Source: Silene conica (Eukaryota; Streptophyta; Magnoliopsida; Caryophyllales; Caryophyllaceae). Taken from it: a stretch of 64,000 bases of DNA. The DNA is taken from positions 7,755,031-7,819,030 of the forward strand of contig CM055311.2 in NCBI GenBank assembly GCA_029255685.2. The letters are read 5' to 3'. Both the position numbers and the translations under genes were made by a program. Positions 57,872-64,000 of the stretch are shown here, piece after piece; positions within the stretch are counted from its first letter, which is position 1; every line of letters begins with the position of its first letter. Below the pieces are notes generated by a model. The model did no database searches, had not been told where the DNA came from, and was given only the letters and a program-made list of their open reading frames with translations.

Positions 57872-59579
57872 TGATGCGTGTCTATTTTATGATGTTTTAC
57901 ATCTATTTTTACACGCATTTTAGAGCTCATTTACGATGTTTTAGCCTTTATTTCCCAACTTTTGTCTACTTTCGTATTTTTATGCTATTTGGCAGAATTA
58001 TGCGGAAAAAGGGCGATTTTAAACCAAATCCGTCCTCAAGTGATTTTTATGGCTAAGGACACGAAAGAACAAGCCTAGCGCACATTTCAAGGCCTGAAGA
58101 TAGCATAAGCAAAGGTGCATAAAGTAAAGAATCGATCCACGACATTGCAGCCTGTTTCAAATGGATATATCTCGAGTTCTAGAACTGATAATGGAGGGAT
58201 TTCAGTTGGAGGTGAAAGCTTATCCTCTTAGCTTTCCAACGCCGCATGAATCGCTTGATTACGATGAGTAACGAAGAAAGGGCAGCTGTTTTAAGATCAA
58301 CGCGCGCTGTAGTCCCGACAGTAGGTCGACCGACTTTGCCTCTGCTTTGGAAAAGCCCAGAAAATTCCTGAAGCCCCTAAACAGGTCGACCGACCCACTA
58401 ATTAGGTCGACCGACCTCAGCGCAGACCCAGAAGTTTCCGCGAAGCCCATTAAAGTGTTTAGGTCATTAGGAAACTCTTTATTTCCGCCTATTTAAGCTA
58501 AATTACGTGATTAGGGTTATTCATTCAGATCTATCATCAAGTTCCTAATTCTAGTTTTCATCTTTAGTTTGTAATCTTTCAATAATTCTCAACACTTTTA
58601 GTTTGTTCTTCAATCTTTCAACATTCATCAATAAAGTTTGTTCCTTTTTCTGCCTTAATCCTATTTCCGGTAATTACTCTCTCAATTTAAGTTTTATTAT
58701 TGTTCTTATAATTACTTGTATTCGGTTAAGATAGAATCCCAAGCTTTATTATAGATTGCATGTTTAGATTATCATTCATTATGTTTTCCATATTTATTCC
58801 CGTTTTCATTGTTGTTTTAGTAATTATGAGTAGCTAAATTCATATGTTAGGATGTAGGGGATGAATATGCGTAGGTAGTATAGGTTCCGAGACGACCTGT
58901 AGCAGGGCCGTCGTCGGCCGACTCACATAATGGGTCGGTCGACCAAGGCTGTGGTCGGCCGACTGGGCTAGCCGGTCGGTCGACCCACTCGCGTATGTTT
59001 TCTGTTCCGTTTTTAATTCGTAGACTATAATAACCTACAATGAGACTGAAAGGAGACTTGTAGGATGTTAGTAATGACCTACCCAAGATTGAGAGATGCG
59101 GGAAGGGCATTGGTTTACACCTTAAGACGGCTAGGTTACTCAAGAGTGAAAGGTATGTGACCTAGAATTTAGGAATCACCCTTATTGTTGACACCCAATA
59201 ATTGTGAGACCTAGGAACTAATAGCATAGGCCGAAAGGAGCTATTAGGTACCATAGACCGAAAGGATATGTTACACCCCTTACGCGACCGCAATACATGT
59301 TGACCTTAGGATTTATATTACCTTAGCTATTTATTACCCAAACATCCTAGCATCTCTTTTAATATAGTTTTAATCTCATCTTTATTTTCTTGTTTTATTT
59401 TTATCTTTGTTTTTAGACTTAGTAATCAACCAATCAACCCCCAATTTTGTGACTTTAAACATTAACATCAAACAATAAACATTCTCCACCTCCTTGTGGT
59501 TCGACCCTGACTTTCACTATCTATAGTTTAAGTTTAGGAATTATAAATTTATCTTTGGTACCCTCAACGACGGGCATCA
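57872..59579 (+). mobile_element. Solo LTR of a Ty3 Tat/Athila-like element
   Basis: 1708 bp starting TGATGCGTGTCTATTTTATG and ending GACGGGCATCA, flanked by AATAT at 57867-57871 and 59580-59584. It carries GGTCGACCGACC-type dyads and the CCTTGTGGTTCGACCC box near its 3' end that the LTR at 40740 also has. It is nested inside the Retand-like antisense gene, so it is younger than that insertion. Confidence 0.85.
58322..58992. repeat. GGTCGACCGACC-type dyads in the solo LTR
   Basis: AGGTCGACCGAC at about 58322, AGGTCGACCGACC at 58383 and 58402. Further GGCCGAC/GGTCGGTCGACC variants lie at about 58911-58992. Seven or so units in two clusters. Confidence 0.85.
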
Positions 59580-60580
59580 AATATAGCCTGGAGAATAAGG
59601 AAGGGTGTCAATCTTGACAAAGATAAAGCGGGTAAACCATTTACTATCGTCTGGAGTGGTGGAAAAGATAATGGCAGAGGGCATACTGTCATGGCTACGG
59701 ATGGTACACTGAGAGTGACCCAGAGAACGAGGAGTGAACCACTGCCCCAAATCAGCCAAACCAATGTTCAGCCCCCGTTCACGGTTCAAAGCGCAAATAC
59801 TGAGTAAGATCCTCCATGCATGTGGAGCAATCTGGCACATAGCTAGCTTGGTTAACTTCAGGAAGTCGATAATCAAATCAGGGAAAGGGAATCTCAGACC
59901 CAAACGGAAAGGATACTCATAGAAACAAGTCCATCCTTCCCTCTCAAAATCGACCTTCTCGCCAGCAAGAGGGAAGTGATAGACAACCCCGTCCGGAAAT
60001 CCGAACCGAATCTTGATAAGAGAAGCATGGGACTCGTTGAAAGCGGAGTCGCACAAGTGTTTGGCAGCAAGCAACCCCTGCGGAGGGAAAGGACCAGAGT
60101 AGTCCCCCGAAGCAGGGGTAGACCCAGAAGACCCTGCAGGAGCAGGAGTAGCAGAGGGAGTAGCGGAAGAAGATCCAGGAGCAGACATGATGAATCGTTG
60201 AAAAAAGAAAAAAGAGAGGTGGTGAAAAAGTTTTTACTTCAAAGAGAAAGCAAGAATAAGCGAGAAAAAGCAAGAAAGCAAGTAAAAGAAAGTGAATTTT
60301 GAAGATGGTAAAAGTGAAAAGGTCGGATGAAAGGCAATTTATAGAAGAAGTGGACGGTTAAAAGTAAAGAGTAAATTTTGAATTCAAAAGTTGAAAGTAA
60401 ATGCAAGTTGGAAGTTGAAATAGTTGAGGGGACATACCATTAATGAGTGGTTGGAAAAACCTCCTAGTGGGTAGCCTACGTGAGCATCGTCAGCAACCCT
60501 CAACTACCCGTATAAATCCCAGAAGCACGCTTAGGAGCAGAATAAAATTCCAGCCCAATTGAAGCCAAGTTAGGCTGAAA

Positions 60581-60592
60581 TTTGGGGGAAAT
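60581..60592 (+). promoter_or_regulatory. Polypurine tract of the Retand-like element
   Basis: TTTGGGGGAAAT directly precedes the 3' LTR. Confidence 0.8.
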
Positions 60593-61094
60593 TGTTTAGC
60601 CCAAAAATCCTCATCGCAATGTTGGGCCCATAAGTAGTCTCAGAAGCAACAGCCCATTACAGAAGCAGACCAGATGCAGGAAAAGAGTCGTTGGAGTAGG
60701 AGAATGGGTCAAAACCCTAAAGGGATATCCCTCTACATTCCCTCCTACAAACCAGGACCAGAACAGAATTGGTTACACACAAGTCCGCAGCTATAAAAGG
60801 AAAGGCTAGGGCATTTTTTATTCATTCAGTTCACACGTTGTAAACTTTCTACTTACACAAACACTTGTACTCATACGAAGCAGCGAAATTACTCGATCAT
60901 AGTAAAAATATTGGTGGGATTCCGTTCCCCCCGCGGTTGTTTCCCTCATTGGGTTTTTCCGCGTCATCAAAAATTCCTGTGTCATTGTTTTATTTCTTAA
61001 ACTTTCACATTCGTTTGCTACGTTAATCTTTATATTGGTTGACACTTTGACCCGCATCACATAAACTTGACCCGTTAGAAATTTTACCAAAACA
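60593..61094 (+). repeat. 3' LTR of the Retand-like element
   Basis: 502 bp, TGTTTAGCCC to TTTTACCAAAACA, about 98% identical to 49255-49756. Confidence 0.9.
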
Positions 61095-61132
61095 GAGAGT
61101 ATAACCAATTACGAGGGTAATACGATTTTGGT

Positions 61133-61399
61133 TGAAGGGAAAGAAGTTGAGCCTGAAATATATAGGTTTGTATGGGATCTTGAAACAAATTAGAGAGGTA
61201 GTGCTAGAGCTCGACAATTCACTAGCATACGAGGAACGGCCTATTAAGATCATGGATAGTAAAGTTCGAAAGACCCGAAACGGAGAGACCCGTATAATCA
61301 AGGTGCTATGGTCGAACCATGACACCGAGGAGACCACTTGGGAAGCCAAGGAGGCCATGAAACTTAATTACCCAGAGCTATTCGAGGTAATTACCTAGT
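61133..61399 (+). pseudogene. C-terminal pol/chromodomain remnant of the outer chromovirus
   Basis: The frame includes ILKQIREVVLELDNSL, YEERPIKIMDSKVRKTRN and IIKVLWSNHDTEETTWE, then AMKLNYPELFE. It aligns in layout with the end of the intact Tekay polyprotein at about 35970-36155 ([41 protein letters not shown]). This is the only recognisable coding part of the outer element and lies just upstream of its polypurine tract. Confidence 0.75.
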
Positions 61400-61553
61400 T
61401 ACGAGGACGTAACACTCTTTAAGGGAGGTAGGATGTAATACCTGCAATTTTTACTCTTCTGTTTTATTTGCATTATAAGAGACGGTTATAAATGATATTG
61501 TTAGCTTTGCTTGTAGGCGTAGTTTTAGAACTTCGAGGACGAAGTTCGTTTTT

Positions 61554-61566
61554 AAGGAGGGTAGAT
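61554..61566 (+). promoter_or_regulatory. Polypurine tract of the outer chromovirus
   Basis: AAGGAGGGTAGAT immediately before the 3' LTR, similar to the tract of the element at 28710. Confidence 0.85.
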
Positions 61567-64000
61567 TGTAATACGCGTAAAATCCGTCAATAAAATAAAA
61601 TGAGAAATTTATTGATTAAACAAGTATCGCTTAATAAAGACACGTAAAACCGTCGCATGCATCGTTTTCCGTAACATAATCGTTGACCAATGCATGTCTA
61701 GACATGTGGACCGATGCATGCCTAGACATTTGGCTTATGCATTAGGACACTTGTCTAGACATGCAAAAATCCCTTTCCCTCTTTGTTTCCCCCTTTCCCA
61801 CACCACTTTCAACCCTCCCACCAGATTTCATTCTTCATTCTCCCACACAAACAACAAATAAAATAGATTAAGGAAGAGAGAATAAAAAGGAGAAGAAGAA
61901 AGGGGTTGTAAGGAAGGAGGATCTTGCCATTACTTGAAGTTCTACACTAAGTAAGCTTATGAACCCTTCAAATATGTTTGTATAACCTTTTAACATGCAT
62001 TCACATATCACTTAACATCTAAACTTGAACATATGAATCTACAACCATGCATGCAACGGATTGAATCTAGTAAAAACCGTTATTTTGTCAAAAACGTAGC
62101 ATGCATGTAATAGATCTGAAATCACATGGTAAAATGAGTATTTTCATAAAATAAAAATTTGAGACTTTCCTTAAGTTCCTATAAAATCACTCACCAAAAA
62201 TTAGGACGATTGCATGCACCATCTGTAAATGAAAAATCAAATACTACAGCATGTTTTCTGTCTAGTCAAAACACTAGATCTCACTTAATGAGTCATAAAA
62301 CCATATCTACAAGATGAATCAGTATCTAAACTTTTAGTATGTTAAACTACTATGAATGTAGATAATAATGGGACTTGGAATCAACTCGTTTCTATTTGTT
62401 AAGAAGGATTTATGATGTAAAACTTTTCATGACTCAGTTTCTGACCATTGTTTTTAAAACGCGTTTTTAGATCTGATAAACCCATTTTTGAGACAACATG
62501 CATGGCTAACAATATGTGGTCGACACATAATGGAATCCAATAAAGCCGACCATGAACAAAAATATGATGTTTTGAATTTATTATGAGTTTTACAAGTTTC
62601 TGTTGTGTTCTGGAAAAATGTTTTAATTAGTCTTACTTGTTAAAAACTTACATTTCCATAAAAGGGTATTTTAGCTATACTTATAAAAATAATCAATGAC
62701 CTATCACTAAGACATTAAAGATGGAGGACTCACTAAGGAACCAAAAACCACTGATCTCACCTATAAACGTTAAGTAGCGAAGGATATACGACGATTTAAA
62801 GTTTCTTTTTTGAATCTGTAAAACCGAGAAGAATAGAGGATATTACATAATTTATGACAAGTAGCTATGTAATGATCGAACATATAAGTAACTATAATTT
62901 TAAAAATATATTGTAGAGTTGGGATTCGTAGAGGAGGCTCTCTAACCATTAATCGCTCGTAAGGTAAGGGAAACGCTTATCCGTACACTCTTATTAAACC
63001 GTTACGATTTGTTACTATCTTGCATGTTGAGACTTTTGGTTATATTGAATTATTTATATTGGTTGGATGTATTTTACAAAATGATTATGGACAAATATTG
63101 GTTTGTTTTGATCTCTTGAAACGGGATTATATTTAATATGGAAAAGAAGTGCTTTATGATTCTAAAAGTTTTGGGAACCAAAACCGTTTTGCTTTTCTAC
63201 AAGCTTATTATGAGTTATCAAATTTGAAGGAAATATCTTGGTTATTTTGGAAATGGATTCTCATATAGGTTTGAAACGGTTTTGGTAGAGGGGTAGGTTG
63301 TTCCATAATAAGGGACTTCCTATACAGAGCTTCTGATGGGCTTAGTTGATCGAGACCCCGTCCTCTTATCTTCCTCTTTGGGGTTGGCCCATAGAGGGGT
63401 GTGCACACTCGGTATTCTAGGACAGTTTAGTACATGATTTGGTGAATCTCGTCTTATCCGGTTTAGGGCGAGTTGATCCTCTTCATACGGCCTCTATCCA
63501 AGCATATACCGACGTTGGAAATTGTTGGAAAGAAATGTTTTCTTTGAATTGGAATTATCTTGAAAGGTTGGATATGGATTTGAATATTTTGGAACACTTA
63601 TGTTGTTCTTAATCATTTGAAATTATTTGTTCCCCTTCAGTTAACAGTGGCAATTCTGAAAATCTGTTTTCAATCTTTCGAAACACTTTTGTTACATATT
63701 ATTTTAACATGTGTTTTAAGTTATGATTTCATATTCCGTTTATTCTTTATTCGGATTGTTACCTTACTCAACATTATTGTTGACCCTTTTATTTTATTTG
63801 TCCTTGCTTGGACCTGCGGTGATCACAAATTGTGTGAGCAGATCCTGTGACAGGTACTCGTGGGAATTAGTCGTGGGATGCACATGAGAGCGCGCTTAAT
63901 AGTTTCAATCAAAGACAAATGCTTAAAGACTTTATCTTCCTTTTTGATCGTTGAACTTTATTTTCGCTTCCGCAAATTTTAAATTTGGTTGTAATCGTAA
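61567..64000 (+). repeat. 3' LTR of the outer chromovirus (cut by the window end)
   Basis: It matches 43527-46128 at about 97% by eye over the parts compared, apart from an internal stretch of about 0.2 kb missing near 62705. The last 150 bp or so lie outside the window. Confidence 0.9.

Larger units (their letters stand above)
56215..60188 (-). pseudogene. Antisense accessory gene of the Retand-like element, split by a solo LTR
   Basis: Read on the minus strand from MSAPGSSSATPS (60188). A Ser/Pro-rich N-terminus is followed by a domain with YEYPFRLGLRFPFPDLIID and APHAWRILLSICALNRE, like the putative gypsy-type transposon domain PF04195. After the inserted solo LTR come an exon-like stretch with a GT donor (about 57620), a CCTTTTCAG acceptor (about 57547) and an exon with KPRVDVSRVMQLRRKR. 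The end is coiled-coil-like (QLAAAHSKLERAL, VEALEQKKAGLQRAL). Extra ORFs antisense to pol near the 3' LTR are known in Tat elements, with unknown function. It is broken. Confidence 0.7.
49255..61094 (+). mobile_element. Ty3 Tat-lineage element, Retand type, decayed
   Basis: 11,840 bp with 502-bp LTRs at both ends and GAGAG target duplications (49250-49254 and 61095-61099), inserted into the outer chromovirus. It has the characteristic primer-binding site, gag, protease, reverse transcriptase, RNase H, a second archaeal-type RNase H, integrase and an antisense accessory gene before the 3' LTR. That combination defines Tat/Retand. The LTRs differ at about 8 positions plus two 1-bp length changes (1.6%), roughly 0.6 million years at an assumed 1.3e-8 per site per year. 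The coding region has about ten breaks, so it is a fossil. Confidence 0.85.
43527..64000 (+). mobile_element. Tekay-like chromovirus with mostly non-coding interior, running off the window
   Basis: The 5' LTR (43527-46281), primer-binding site, interior, polypurine tract (61554-61566) and 3' LTR (from 61567) are in one orientation. The 3' LTR lacks about its last 150 bp at the window edge. Only the last stretch of pol is recognisable (61133-61399). The LTRs differ at about 2.6% over the first 640 bp, roughly a million years at an assumed 1.3e-8 per site per year. It is broken or non-autonomous and holds the Retand-like element at 49255-61094. Confidence 0.8.

Overview
The window is plant nuclear DNA: AT-rich, with one intronless host gene and otherwise layered transposable elements. 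Two things point to Caryophyllales, perhaps Caryophyllaceae: a Retand-type Tat retrotransposon, and LTRs studded with a TACTCG-NN-CGAGTA palindrome. The lineage is an inference; no species-diagnostic gene is visible.

1-8.3 kb is the only genic part. A minus-strand gene (5150-7684) encodes an 844-aa domesticated hAT-transposase-like protein with a BED-type zinc finger. It is flanked by small MITEs (664-849, 2205-2494, 2524-2802) and a tiny poly(A) retroposon (3018-3092).

8.3-20.3 kb is a DNA-transposon and LINE zone. A PIF/Harbinger-like element (right end 13848) carries transposase remnants. Its left part is duplicated in tandem (1435-bp units, 8283-9717 and 9718-11152). It also holds a Stowaway MITE and a 5'-truncated LINE with reverse transcriptase and a restriction-like endonuclease region (11798-13510). 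Then come a Stowaway MITE, an antisense L1-type LINE tail with RNase H, a second MITE split by an element with 8-bp target duplications, two Helitron 3' ends, and a TIR element with 131-bp arms (19155-20327).

20.3-40.7 kb is a nest. An old minus-strand LTR (20345-39506) has been hit three times: by a Copia solo LTR (20763-22002, TSD TACAC), by a non-autonomous gag-only Copia element (TR-GAG type, 22056-28520 minus, TSD ATCCT), and by a whole-looking, young Tekay/Del chromovirus (28710-39070, TSD CCCTA). The Tekay LTRs hold the most unusual signal in the window: about fourteen stem-loops, ten with an identical loop and different but self-complementary stems. A sister copy of the old LTR follows at 39507-40739.

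40.7-64 kb is a second nest. A minus-strand Tat/Athila-like LTR and internal remnant (40740-43526) is followed by a chromovirus with LTRs at 43527-46281 and 61567-past the window edge. Its interior has almost no recognisable coding sequence except a 3' pol tail. Inside it sits a decayed Retand/Tat element (49255-61094, TSD GAGAG) with gag, pol including a second RNase H, and an antisense accessory gene. That antisense gene is split by a Tat/Athila-like solo LTR (57872-59579, TSD AATAT).

Hand counts of LTR differences give about 2.6% over the first ~640 bp for the outer chromovirus, 1.6% for Retand, and 0.6% each for the TR-GAG and Tekay elements. That agrees with the nesting order. No CRISPR array, rRNA or tRNA gene was found.
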